Positions 6,891 to 13,149 are shown, numbered from the stretch's first letter. The stretch is DNA of 13,149 nt from Limisphaerales bacterium (GCA_025356925.1 JANXQE010000738.1:1-13149); one strand, 5' to 3'. Notes: generated from the sequence alone by a model not told the origin. Program-made: numbers and translations.

Positions 6891-7985
6891 ATGGCGTTCA
6901 AAGACCTCTCAGCAACTCAGCAAAGCCTACAGTTGTTGCAGCGTTCGCTCGAGCGCGGGCGGTTGGCCCACGGTTATCTCTTTAGCGGAAACGAGCTGGA
7001 AAGCCTCGAGACGATTGCCCGCACGCTGGCTAAAACCCTCAACTGCCAGGAGCCGGTTCGCAAGAATGGCCTGGCGGTGGACTGCTGTGACCGGTGTTTG
7101 GCCTGTCAAAGAATCGAGCGCTGGAATCACCCGGACCTGCATTGGGTTCGCCCGGAATCCAAGTCGCGCATTATCACCGTCGCGCAGATGCGCGAGCTCA
7201 TGCGAGTCATCCAGCTCAAGCCCAACGAATCCCGCTTCAAAGTGGCGGTGATCGTCGCGGTGGATCGGCTGCGGCCGGAGGGGGCGAATGCATTTCTTAA
7301 GACCTTGGAGGAACCGCCCGCCGATTCGGTCCTGGTCCTGTTAACCACCGAGCCCCAGCGCGTCCTTGAGACCATCGTCTCGCGATGCTCGCGTTTGAGT
7401 TTCGGCAACGGCAGCCCCCGGCCTTTGGACGCCGCGCAGCGCGAATGGCTGGGGGACTTTAGTGAGCTGGCCAGCCAGGAGCGAAAAAGCCTGATGGGCC
7501 GCTACTGTTTATTGGACACACTGCTGCGGAGGCTCGCGGCGCTGCGAACGAGCATTGAAGAAAGCCTCAGCGCGCGTTCCCCACTCCAACAGCACCAGGA
7601 TGCTGAGAAAAACTTGTTGGACCGCTGGGAGGAGGAGCTAACCGCCTCCATCGAGGCAGAGTATCGGCGGCACCGGGCGGAGTTGCTGGGCGTGCTGCAT
7701 TGGTGGCTCCGGGATGTCTGGTTGCGGACGCTGCGTCAGAAGCCGAATATATCTGATCGAGCAACGTCCCCCGCCGATAAACCGCTCCTGGCCATTGCAG
7801 CCGGTCTGGAGGCGTCGCTCCTGAGTTTTCCCGAACTTGCGGCGACCGGGCGAGTGGCCCAGAGGATCTCTCCAATCGAGGCGTTGGAAAATCTACAAAT
7901 CCTCGACCAGCTTCAGCGCTGGCTCGGCGGCAATGTCCAGGAAGCCCTGGCCCTGGAGGTAGGGTTGTTAAAGCTGCATCTGTGA
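6891..7985 (+). CDS. holB: DNA polymerase III subunit delta' (clamp-loader)
   Basis: A 364-residue AAA+ clamp-loader subunit, which with delta and gamma/tau loads the beta sliding clamp during replication. The N-terminus carries the RLAHGYLFSG strand (24-33) where a P-loop would sit, but no GKT/GKS follows (GNELESLE), as expected for the ATPase-inactive delta' subunit. A cysteine cluster (Cys52, Cys65/66, Cys69, Cys72) is the zinc module. NAFLKTLEEPP (133-143) and SRC (164-166) are signature motifs; the SRC arginine acts in trans on the neighbouring gamma ATP site. The C-terminal half diverges, as usual in this family. Length is close to typical (about 330-370). The expected tmk neighbour is not adjacent. 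The next gene starts 13 bases after the stop, suggesting one transcript. Confidence 0.93.
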   Translation: MAFKDLSATQQSLQLLQRSLERGRLAHGYLFSGNELESLETIARTLAKTLNCQEPVRKNGLAVDCCDRCLACQRIERWNHPDLHWVRPESKSRIITVAQMRELMRVIQLKPNESRFKVAVIVAVDRLRPEGANAFLKTLEEPPADSVLVLLTTEPQRVLETIVSRCSRLSFGNGSPRPLDAAQREWLGDFSELASQERKSLMGRYCLLDTLLRRLAALRTSIEESLSARSPLQQHQDAEKNLLDRWEEELTASIEAEYRRHRAELLGVLHWWLRDVWLRTLRQKPNISDRATSPADKPLLAIAAGLEASLLSFPELAATGRVAQRISPIEALENLQILDQLQRWLGGNVQEALALEVGLLKLHL

Positions 7986-7998
7986 TTCTCAGACGCCT

Positions 7999-9438
7999 AT
8001 GAAGCGGCGGCTCGATTCCAGCGCCACCGGCCAGGAGGGACCTTTGCCCCGATTGTTTACGGTATGTTTTGGCGCCTTTCTCGGCCTCACCCTGGCTAAG
8101 TTCGGGAATCCGCCTATCATGGAAAGATGGGTGACGGCCCCGACGAACGTTTACGAGTTTATTCTCGGGAGTCCCTGGCCGATCGCTTGGGCATACGGCT
8201 TGCTGGCGCTGGTGGGTTTGGTCGGATTACTGGTCGCTAACCCGAAGGTGGGAGCCCCGCATTGGCTGATCGCCTTACCCCTGGGTTGGCTGATCTGCCA
8301 ATGCGTGGCTGCGCTGTGGACGGTAAACCCGGAGCTCAGCAAGCCTACTTTGGCGCATTTCTTTGTCTGTGCGGCTTGCTTTTACCTGGGGTATTTCTCG
8401 CTTTCCGACGTCCGGCGATTGTCCCCGTTTTGGCCCGGGTTGCTGTGCGGCCTGTTGGTCGTGATCCTGGTAGGTTGGGAACAGCACTTTGGAGGGCTGG
8501 ACCAAACCCGGCAGTATTTTATTCTCTATATTTCTCCCCGTTTGAAAGAGGTCCCCCCGGACTACCTGAAAAAAATCTCAAGCACCCGGATTTTCTCAAC
8601 GTTGTTTTACCCAAATGCGCTTGCGGGAGCCTTGCTGCTCTTTCTGCCTGTGATCCTCGAGGTAATGTGGCAGGCTCGCAAAAAATTCACCGCTTCGGCG
8701 AGGCTGTTCCTCGTGGGCGTCGTGGGAACAGGCGGGCTCGGCTGCCTGTACTGGTCGGGATCGAAAGGCGGCTGGCTCTTGATGTTGGTTCTGGGGCTGC
8801 TCTGGCTGTTACGGCTGCCCTTCAGCCCAAGTCTCAAGCGCGCCCTTATCGCCGCCGTGCTTGTGGTTGGGTTGGCGGGCTTCTTTTTGAAACATGCCGG
8901 ATTTTTTGAGAAAGGAGCGACCAGCGTTAGTGCCCGATTCGATTACTGGCAGGCTGCGGCTCGCACGGCCCTGGCTCATCCACTGTCCGGGACCGGACCT
9001 GGCACGTTTTCGATTGCTTACCAAAAGCTCAAGCGGCCCGAATCCGAAATGGCGCGCTTGGTTCATAACGATTATCTCGAGCAGGCTTCGGACTCCGGGA
9101 TACCAGGTTTCCTCTTTTATACTGCTTTCATCGCTGGCGTAGTCGTTTTGGCCCGCCCCAATCGGGACCCGGCCCAAAGCCAAAGCTTTCCTCTTCGCAG
9201 TTGGTTCCGAGGGTCAGAGGTTCAAGCCCAGATTCATCCTGGCCGAGGGGCCCACTCCAACCTCGGGGTGAGCACCGCCGGCGCTGAAACCCCCATCCTT
9301 TTCGCGGTATGGCTCGGGGTATTGGGCTTCGCTCTGCAGGGATTCCTCGAATTCGGCCTGTATATCCCGGGTTTGGCCTGGCCCGCGTTTGCCTTCATGG
9401 GCCTGCTTGTGGCCCGGCGATACCCCGGGCTGCCTTAG
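7999..9438 (+). CDS. O-antigen ligase family (Wzy_C) integral membrane protein
   Basis: A 479-residue protein with about 12 predicted membrane helices (near 20-37, 60-80, 87-108, 118-133, 145-160, 204-224, 235-252, 256-273, 280-297, 368-386, 431-450, 454-473). It matches the PF04932 family: STLFYPNALAGALLLF (200-215), SGSKGGWLLM (253-262), then a large extracytoplasmic loop with RFDYWQAA (313-320), HPLSGTGPGTF (327-337) and HNDYLE (356-361). Members join glycan chains to lipid carriers or proteins, or polymerise O-antigen; which applies here cannot be told. No other polysaccharide gene is adjacent. A hydrophilic segment at about 387-430 between the last helices is longer than usual. There is no clear ribosome site; the start 13 bases after holB suggests translational coupling. 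Confidence 0.87.
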   Translation: MKRRLDSSATGQEGPLPRLFTVCFGAFLGLTLAKFGNPPIMERWVTAPTNVYEFILGSPWPIAWAYGLLALVGLVGLLVANPKVGAPHWLIALPLGWLICQCVAALWTVNPELSKPTLAHFFVCAACFYLGYFSLSDVRRLSPFWPGLLCGLLVVILVGWEQHFGGLDQTRQYFILYISPRLKEVPPDYLKKISSTRIFSTLFYPNALAGALLLFLPVILEVMWQARKKFTASARLFLVGVVGTGGLGCLYWSGSKGGWLLMLVLGLLWLLRLPFSPSLKRALIAAVLVVGLAGFFLKHAGFFEKGATSVSARFDYWQAAARTALAHPLSGTGPGTFSIAYQKLKRPESEMARLVHNDYLEQASDSGIPGFLFYTAFIAGVVVLARPNRDPAQSQSFPLRSWFRGSEVQAQIHPGRGAHSNLGVSTAGAETPILFAVWLGVLGFALQGFLEFGLYIPGLAWPAFAFMGLLVARRYPGLP

Positions 9439-9457
9439 CCGTGACCATTCAGAACCA

Positions 9458-9482
9458 ACAGAAGCCAACGAAGAAAATGAAG
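9458..9482 (+). repeat. Left copy of a 25-bp inverted dispersed-type repeat
   Basis: Begins ACAGAAGC and continues with CGAAG and GAAG blocks. It matches the reverse complement of 9588-9612 at 20 of 25 positions by hand alignment. The spaced GAAG motif resembles short intergenic repeats I associate with Verrucomicrobiota genomes, but only these two copies are visible here. Confidence 0.6.
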
Positions 9483-9545
9483 GGATTTGCCGAGTAAACC
9501 ACCGGTCCGAGCCTCACCATGCAGAACTCACCCTCCGGGGATGAT

Positions 9546-9565
9546 CCACCTTGCTGAGAAGGTGG
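9546..9565. repeat. Stem-loop CCACCTT-GCTGAG-AAGGTGG
   Basis: Perfect 7-bp arms with a 6-base loop, lying between the two inverted 25-bp repeats and about 108 bp after the O-antigen ligase stop. There is no T-run after it on either strand, so it is not a standard terminator; it may be the core of the repeat unit. Confidence 0.45.
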
Positions 9566-9587
9566 CGATGAAAGTGGTATGAGTCGG

Positions 9588-9612
9588 CTTCGTTCCCTTC
9601 GGTTGCTTCTGT
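9588..9612 (-). repeat. Right copy of the 25-bp inverted dispersed-type repeat
   Basis: Reads CTTCGTTCCCTTCGG onward on the plus strand. Its reverse complement starts ACAGAAGC like the left copy and differs at five positions. The pair bounds about 105 bp, consistent with a REPIN-like or MITE-like unit, though mobility is not shown. Confidence 0.6.
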
Positions 9613-9708
9613 GCAACTACGCGCTCGCGGCTTACCCGGGTTGGGGCCTTCGGGGCCCCCGGAAACGCATCGACAAATGCCGGTCGCCGCGCTAATCTGG
9701 CGCCCGGC

Positions 9709-10155
9709 ATGAGAATCCTGTTCTTAAACGGCCCAAACCTTAACCTGTTGGGCCAGCGCGAGCCCGCGGTTTATGGCAGCCTCAGCCTTAAGGAGATTGA
9801 AACTCGCCTCCGTGAGCGCGCTAAGGAACGGGGCATAACGCTCGACTTTCGCCAGTCCAACAGCGAAGGCGAGTTGGTCACCTGGATACAGCAAGCCAAA
9901 CCGGAGTTCGCCGCCATCGTTCTTAATGCGGCCGCCTACACGCACACGAGCATCGCTCTGCGGGACGCCATCTCCGCTGTGGCCATCCCGACGATCGAAA
10001 TCCATCTCTCCAACATCCATGCTCGGGAGGCATTCAGGAATGAATCACTCATTGCTGCTGTCTGTTGCGGCCAGATTTCCGGTTTTGGCGCTCATTCCTA
10101 TATTTTGGGCCTGGACGCCGCCGTTAACGTTATTGAAAGCTCTAAAAATCGCTGA
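9709..10155 (+). CDS. aroQ: 3-dehydroquinate dehydratase, type II
   Basis: A 148-residue enzyme of the shikimate pathway that converts 3-dehydroquinate to 3-dehydroshikimate; it is cytosolic and dodecameric in known members. All family motifs are present: NGPNLNLLGQREPAVYG (7-23) with the lid Arg17 and catalytic Tyr22, SNSEGEL (50-56), NAAAYTHTSIALRD (73-86) with Asn73 and His79, EIHLSNIHAREAFR (97-110) with catalytic His99 and substrate-binding Arg110, and GQISGFGAHSY (121-131). Length is typical (about 145-150). No good ribosome site precedes the ATG. The order aroQ-accB-accC is a widespread bacterial arrangement, but here accB begins 187 bp downstream and may have its own promoter. Confidence 0.96.
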   Translation: MRILFLNGPNLNLLGQREPAVYGSLSLKEIETRLRERAKERGITLDFRQSNSEGELVTWIQQAKPEFAAIVLNAAAYTHTSIALRDAISAVAIPTIEIHLSNIHAREAFRNESLIAAVCCGQISGFGAHSYILGLDAAVNVIESSKNR

Positions 10156-10166
10156 ATCCGCTCTTA

Positions 10167-10187
10167 TTAATGGTTTCAGGCCATTAA
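10167..10187 (+). terminator. Possible weak terminator hairpin after aroQ
   Basis: TTAATGG and CCATTAA form a perfect 7-bp stem with a 7-base loop, 12 bases after the aroQ stop. The stem is AT-rich and the bases that follow are not a T-run, so termination would be weak at best. Confidence 0.35.
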
Positions 10188-10208
10188 ATCCGTTGTGAAT
10201 GTTAATCC

Positions 10209-10237
10209 TTGACCCAAGCTCGGGCGCTGTTTATGGT
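10209..10237 (+). promoter_or_regulatory. Candidate sigma-70-type promoter for accB-accC
   Basis: TTGACC (10209-10214) is followed after exactly 17 bases by TATGGT (10232-10237), a good -35 and a fair -10. A start near 10245 would give a leader of about 100 bases before accB. The leader contains a T6 run and a repeated GCTCGG, but no recognised riboswitch. Prediction from sequence only. Confidence 0.5.
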
Positions 10238-10342
10238 ATTTTACAAGAGATGTAACGGACGGGGCAGAGTCGAGAATTCGGCTGCTGCTTTTTTGCTTAT
10301 CAAGCTCGGTTCCCGCTCGGAAAAAACTCTAACGATAAAACC

Positions 10343-10804
10343 GTGGACATCAAAGACATCAAAGCCATCATTGATCTCATGAGGAAGAACTCCGTCTCGG
10401 AGTTCGAGTTGGAAAAGCAGGATTTTAAGATACGGCTAAAGCGGGGAACGAACGGGGGGGGCACACCCACCTCGCTTGAGGAGATGCCCGTCGTCGGCTA
10501 TCAGCAATCGGTGTTGCTTTCAGGGGGGGCGCTCAGTGCACAACCACCGCAACTCGTGATCAACGAGGTGGACATCAAATCTCCAATGATCGGAACATTT
10601 TACCGAGCGCCATCGCCGGAATCGGGTTCGTACGTCGAGGTTGGGACGGAGGTTACCCCTGACACCGTGGTTTGCATCATTGAAGCGATGAAGGTGATGA
10701 ACGAAATCAAAGCGGAGGCCAAGGGAGTTATCACCCAGGTCATGGTCGAGAACGCCAAGCCTGTCGAATTTGGGCAGCCATTGTTCAAAATTCGGCCAAA
10801 CTGA
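10343..10804 (+). CDS. accB: Biotin carboxyl carrier protein of acetyl-CoA carboxylase
   Basis: A 153-residue carrier that shuttles CO2 on biotin between biotin carboxylase (AccC) and the carboxyltransferase (AccA/AccD, not in this window) in the first step of fatty-acid synthesis. The N-terminal MDIKDIKAIIDLMRKNSVSE and the following basic strand match the AccB N-domain. A linker (about 36-72) leads to the biotinyl domain with SPMIGTFYRAPSPESGSY (80-97), which includes the BCCP 'thumb', and the biotin site EAMKVMNE with Lys117. The start is GTG, chosen because the family begins at MDI; the ribosome site is weak. It ends 56 bases before accC and is presumably co-transcribed with it. Confidence 0.96.
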   Translation: MDIKDIKAIIDLMRKNSVSEFELEKQDFKIRLKRGTNGGGTPTSLEEMPVVGYQQSVLLSGGALSAQPPQLVINEVDIKSPMIGTFYRAPSPESGSYVEVGTEVTPDTVVCIIEAMKVMNEIKAEAKGVITQVMVENAKPVEFGQPLFKIRPN

Positions 10805-10851
10805 AGGCAGTCGTTACCGGGCGAAACGGACGAACGACCTAACATCTCTCC

Positions 10852-10856
10852 AAGGA
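10852..10856 (+). promoter_or_regulatory. Ribosome binding site AAGGA of accC
   Basis: AAGGA lies 4 bases before ATG 10861, supporting that start, which also matches the family N-terminus (MFEKVLVANRGEIA). Confidence 0.6.
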
Positions 10857-10860
10857 CCAC

Positions 10861-12243
10861 ATGTTCGAGAAAGTGCTGGTAGCAAACCGCGGAGAAATCG
10901 CGGTTCGGATCATACGGGCTTGCAAGGAGTTGAACATTCGCACGGTTGCCATTTACTCCGAAGTCGATGCCAACTCCATGCACGTTCAATTGGCCGATGA
11001 AGCCATCTGCATTGGGCGGGCCCCGGCCAACGAAAGCTATCTCCGGATCGACCGGATCGTCAGTGCGGCGGAGATCGCCGACGTGGATGCGATCCACCCT
11101 GGGTATGGGTTTTTGGCGGAGAACGCGCATTTTGCCGATGTCTGCGAGAGCTGTAATATCCGGTTCATCGGTCCCAATTCGCGGGCCATGAACGCTCTGG
11201 AGGACAAGGCGGTGAGCCGGGCCCTGGCCAAGAAAGCGGGAGTTCCCACGCCCCCGGGGTCAGACGGCGTGGTGGAGAATGAACAGGAGGCTTTGGTCGT
11301 TGCCAAAAAAATCGGTTATCCGGTCATGATCAAAGCGATTGCCGGCGGCGGAGGGCGGGGGATGCGCACGGCGCACAACGACATCTCCCTGGTCAAGGGC
11401 TTCCACACCGCCCGCAACGAGGCGGAAAAGGCTTTTGGGAACTCAGGCGTCTATATCGAGAAATTCATCGAGAACCCGCATCACGTGGAGTTCCAGATCC
11501 TGGGTGATAACCGCGGACACATCATCCATTTGGGAGAACGAGATTGCTCCATCCAACGCCGCAATCAAAAGGTAGTCGAAGAATCTCCCTCGCCGCTGAT
11601 CGATAATAAGTTCAAGAAGCTCCGCGAGAAGATGGGCAAAGCGGCCATCCGGATTGCCGAGGAAGCCAACTACACCAATGCGGGCACAGTGGAGTTTATC
11701 GTGGATAACCACGGGAACTTTTATTTCCTGGAAATGAACAAGCGGATCCAGGTCGAACACCCGGTGACGGAAGAGGTAACCGGAATTGACCTGGTGCAAT
11801 ATCAGATCATGCTGGCGATGGGGGAACCCCTGCGCCATTCCCAAAGCGACATTCAGTTCAAGGGCCACGCGATCGAGTGCCGCATTAACGCCGAAGATCC
11901 GTTCGATGATTTTCGACCCAGCCCGGGCAGTATTGTGATGTATTACCAACCGGGCGGTCGCGGCGTCAGGGTCGACAGCCATGCCTACGCCGGCTACACC
12001 ATCCCGTCGCACTATGACTCGATGATTGGCAAGCTCATCACCTTCGGTAAGGACCGCCGCGAAGCCATGGACAAAATGAGCCGGGCGCTTAGCGAATATA
12101 TGATCACCGGGATTAAAACCACCATTTCCTTCCAGCAAGCCATCCTCCAGGATCCGAACTTCCGGCGCGGAGTTTATTCCACCACTTTTATCGAACAGCT
12201 CCTCAGCGGCGCCCGCCGTGAGCTGATCGAAGAGAAGGCCTAA
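10861..12243 (+). CDS. accC: Acetyl-CoA carboxylase, biotin carboxylase subunit
   Basis: A 460-residue ATP-grasp enzyme that carboxylates the biotin on AccB using bicarbonate and ATP. The N-terminal domain begins VLVANRGEIAVRIIRA (5-20). The ATP-binding glycine loop is AGGGGRGM (161-168) with Lys158 before it. EKFIENPHHVE (200-210) and ERDCSIQRRNQKVVEE (226-241) follow. The catalytic stretch is FLEMNKRIQVEHPVTE (289-304), retaining the counterparts of E. coli Glu288, Asn290, Arg292, Gln294, Val295 and Glu296, with Arg341 for Arg338. One difference is Lys294 where most homologues have Thr (EMNTR). The protein is about 10 residues longer than E. coli AccC, with a charged C-terminal tail. It forms an operon with accB. 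Confidence 0.97.
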   Translation: MFEKVLVANRGEIAVRIIRACKELNIRTVAIYSEVDANSMHVQLADEAICIGRAPANESYLRIDRIVSAAEIADVDAIHPGYGFLAENAHFADVCESCNIRFIGPNSRAMNALEDKAVSRALAKKAGVPTPPGSDGVVENEQEALVVAKKIGYPVMIKAIAGGGGRGMRTAHNDISLVKGFHTARNEAEKAFGNSGVYIEKFIENPHHVEFQILGDNRGHIIHLGERDCSIQRRNQKVVEESPSPLIDNKFKKLREKMGKAAIRIAEEANYTNAGTVEFIVDNHGNFYFLEMNKRIQVEHPVTEEVTGIDLVQYQIMLAMGEPLRHSQSDIQFKGHAIECRINAEDPFDDFRPSPGSIVMYYQPGGRGVRVDSHAYAGYTIPSHYDSMIGKLITFGKDRREAMDKMSRALSEYMITGIKTTISFQQAILQDPNFRRGVYSTTFIEQLLSGARRELIEEKA

Positions 12244-12310
12244 CCCGATTCCGGCACCCCGGCGTTTCTGTATATTTCCAAGACGGTTTCTGCCCAGGGT
12301 TGAGACACCA

Positions 12311-12326
12311 GGAAACCCTCGTTTCC
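12311..12326. repeat. Stem-loop GGAAAC-CCTC-GTTTCC downstream of accC
   Basis: Perfect 6-bp arms and a 4-base loop, 67 bases after the accC stop. No T-run follows. It could be part of a factor-dependent terminator or an mRNA 3'-end stabiliser together with the next stem. Confidence 0.4.
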
Positions 12327-12337
12327 GCTAGACCTGT

Positions 12338-12359
12338 GCTGTTTTTGACGGAAAACAGC
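12338..12359. repeat. Stem-loop GCTGTTTT-TGACGG-AAAACAGC downstream of accC
   Basis: Perfect 8-bp arms with a 6-base loop, 11 bases after the preceding stem-loop. There is no T-tract on either side. The two adjacent hairpins between accC and the next gene suggest a 3'-end or leader structure. Confidence 0.45.
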
Positions 12360-12451
12360 GTGAATCCGGGGTCGATCAGGCCTGGCGAGCAGGTTGCTGT
12401 ATATCGAGTCTGGTCTGCTTTACGGTGGCAGACGCGGATAAGTATAGGTAT

Positions 12452-12934
12452 ATGGAGACATCCTTGCACTTGCGTTCGGCCGTCGCGGTCGGTTTGGCTT
12501 TGGCCTTGTTTGGCTCGCAGGCGTCCACTCGGGCGGCCTCGCCGGCTTCGGAGAACAAAAGAGCTTCTAGAGAGTCACTGGACGTCCTGACCGCAACCCA
12601 AATCGCAATGCCCCAGTCGGTCTTCACAGTTCCAAGTCAGTCCAGCCCTGCTCGCAACCCTTTCTTTCCCCAATCCACAGTGGTGGCGTTCAAGCAGCCC
12701 CCGGTGAAGAAGCCGGACGACATCTCCTCTTTGTTACTCGATGGCATCACAAGCCCGCCGAGGCGGACCGCGATGATCAATGGCCGGACCTTCGAGATTG
12801 GGGAAGCAGGCGAGGTCAAGCCTCGCGCAGGCGGCAAGGTCTGGATGAAATGTATCGAGATTAAATCGGATTCAGCCGTCATCGAAGTTGACGGCCAACG
12901 CCACGAATTGCGGCTCCGCCCTGGAGTCAATTAG
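12452..12934 (+). CDS. Small exported protein with GspB/GspC/PilP-like C-terminal domain
   Basis: A 160-residue protein. ATG 12452 is preferred to an in-frame GTG at 12425 because it gives a clean signal peptide: LHLRSAVAVGLALALFGSQA, with cleavage near TRAA (about residue 30). A linker contains ARNPFFPQST, reminiscent of the 'DPFFP' motif I associate with small exported Verrucomicrobia proteins. The C-terminal 60 residues include LLLDGITSPPRRTAMINGRT, FEIGEAGEV, WMKCIEIKSDSAVIEV and a final HELRL. This small beta-barrel pattern (a short loop 'INGRTFEIGE', then a strand 'VIEVDGQRHEL') resembles GspB/GspC/PilP periplasmic domains of type II secretion and type IV pili. The similarity is by eye, so a role in pilus or secretion assembly is only suggested. 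It lies 208 bases after accC and probably has its own promoter. Confidence 0.75.
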   Translation: METSLHLRSAVAVGLALALFGSQASTRAASPASENKRASRESLDVLTATQIAMPQSVFTVPSQSSPARNPFFPQSTVVAFKQPPVKKPDDISSLLLDGITSPPRRTAMINGRTFEIGEAGEVKPRAGGKVWMKCIEIKSDSAVIEVDGQRHELRLRPGVN

Positions 12935-12941
12935 CCAGCCC

Positions 12942-13097
12942 GTTAACGGTGCCAGCCAGAATCGCATCGCCCGATTGAATAGCGCCGACGGCACGGTGGA
13001 TGGCACGTGCAACCTTGGCTCCGGCGCAAACGATGTCGTGAACGCGCTCCTGCTCCAACCCGATCGCATGGTTTTAATCGGCGGCGGCTTTACAACT
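12942..13097 (+). pseudogene. Orphan, decaying delta-60 repeat fragment
   Basis: The reading frame 12942-13097 encodes one 52-residue delta-60 repeat (TIGR02608/DUF5122 type): VNGASQNRIARLN, SADGTVDGT, LGSGANDVVNALLLQPD, and VLIGGGFTT. These repeats normally occur in tandem in large secreted beta-propeller proteins. Here there is a single unit, no start codon in frame after the stop at 12846 and no signal peptide, and the sequence after GGFTT no longer fits the family although the frame stays open to the window edge. Several conserved positions differ by what look like single-base changes (Cys for Phe and Leu for Pro in the FNPGSG block; QPDRM for QPDGK). This looks like a gene remnant. A coding gene continuing beyond the edge cannot be excluded. 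Confidence 0.65.
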
Positions 13098-13149
13098 CCG
13101 GGTCGGTTCTTAGTATCGTGCCATTCGGGATCGGGGCTTTTTCTTTTCT

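Larger units (their letters stand above)
9439..9708. other. Intergenic region with repeat and hairpin elements before aroQ
   Basis: A 270-bp gap holding an inverted pair of 25-bp repeats (9458-9482 and 9588-9612), a 7-bp stem-loop between them (9546-9565) and a GC-rich stem (GGGGCC/GGCCCC, 9643-9659) 50 bp before aroQ. Short open frames, for example a 38-codon plus-strand frame at 9579-9695, are read as translated repeat DNA, not genes. Confidence 0.6.

Noticed and set aside
9579..9695. A 38-codon plus-strand frame starting MSRLRSLRLLLCN
   Set aside because: It runs through the right 25-bp repeat and GC-rich intergenic DNA with no ribosome site. It is best read as translated repeat sequence.
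9528..9710. A 60-codon minus-strand frame in the gap before aroQ
   Set aside because: It overlaps the repeat and hairpin elements, has an Arg/Pro-rich composition without motifs, and has no ribosome site.
11443..12138. A 231-codon minus-strand frame opposite accC
   Set aside because: It is fully antisense to accC, whose identity is certain. Such frames are expected opposite high-GC genes.
13120..13149. A T-rich tail (CTTTTTCTTTTCT) as a terminator at the right edge
   Set aside because: Only a very short stem can be drawn upstream of the T-tract, and the window ends there.
1..13149. CRISPR array, phage, toxin-antitoxin, restriction or other defence system
   Set aside because: No regularly spaced direct repeats, nuclease, integrase, transposase or toxin-like gene pair could be found on either strand.

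Overview
The window looks like chromosomal DNA of a moderately high-GC bacterium, most probably Verrucomicrobiota of the Pedosphaera type. I infer this from protein style rather than a marker gene. A secreted protein is built only from Gloeo/Verruco ('GloVer') repeats. A second is a HAF-repeat protein with a 'GQTYQVQ...RFYQV' C-terminal domain, which I associate with this phylum. A small 'WWFQRMRQIVDRATDW' protein and a delta-60 repeat fragment point the same way. No phage, transposase, CRISPR, rRNA or tRNA gene was found.

Left block (about 1-6,223, minus strand): two large exported proteins of the accessory, surface or extracellular type. The first has 13 tandem GloVer repeats and almost nothing else. 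The second, about 1,200 residues, strings together HAF repeats, a CARDB/DUF11-like Ig region, a carboxypeptidase-regulatory-like domain, a putative metalloprotease domain with HEINE in place of HExxH, and a Verrucomicrobia-style C-terminal domain. A spacer of about 405 bp separates them.

A divergent intergenic region (about 6,152-6,575) follows. It holds several inverted repeats, two of them interleaved as in an H-type pseudoknot.

Right block (6,576-12,934, plus strand): mostly housekeeping genes. In order they are an 87-aa basic protein of unknown function, holB (DNA polymerase III delta'), an O-antigen ligase-family membrane protein, aroQ (type II dehydroquinase), accB and accC (acetyl-CoA carboxylase), and a small exported protein whose C-terminal domain resembles GspB/GspC/PilP-type pilus or secretion proteins. 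The order aroQ-accB-accC is a known conserved arrangement, but here accB has a plausible promoter of its own. The gap before aroQ carries an inverted pair of 25-bp repeats that look like a dispersed genomic repeat.

The right edge (12,942-13,097) contains an orphan, apparently decaying, 52-residue delta-60 repeat with no start codon. I see no clear new defence or metabolic system. The points most worth checking are the HEINE protein, the delta-60 relic, the dispersed repeat pair, the possible pseudoknot and the 87-aa protein.
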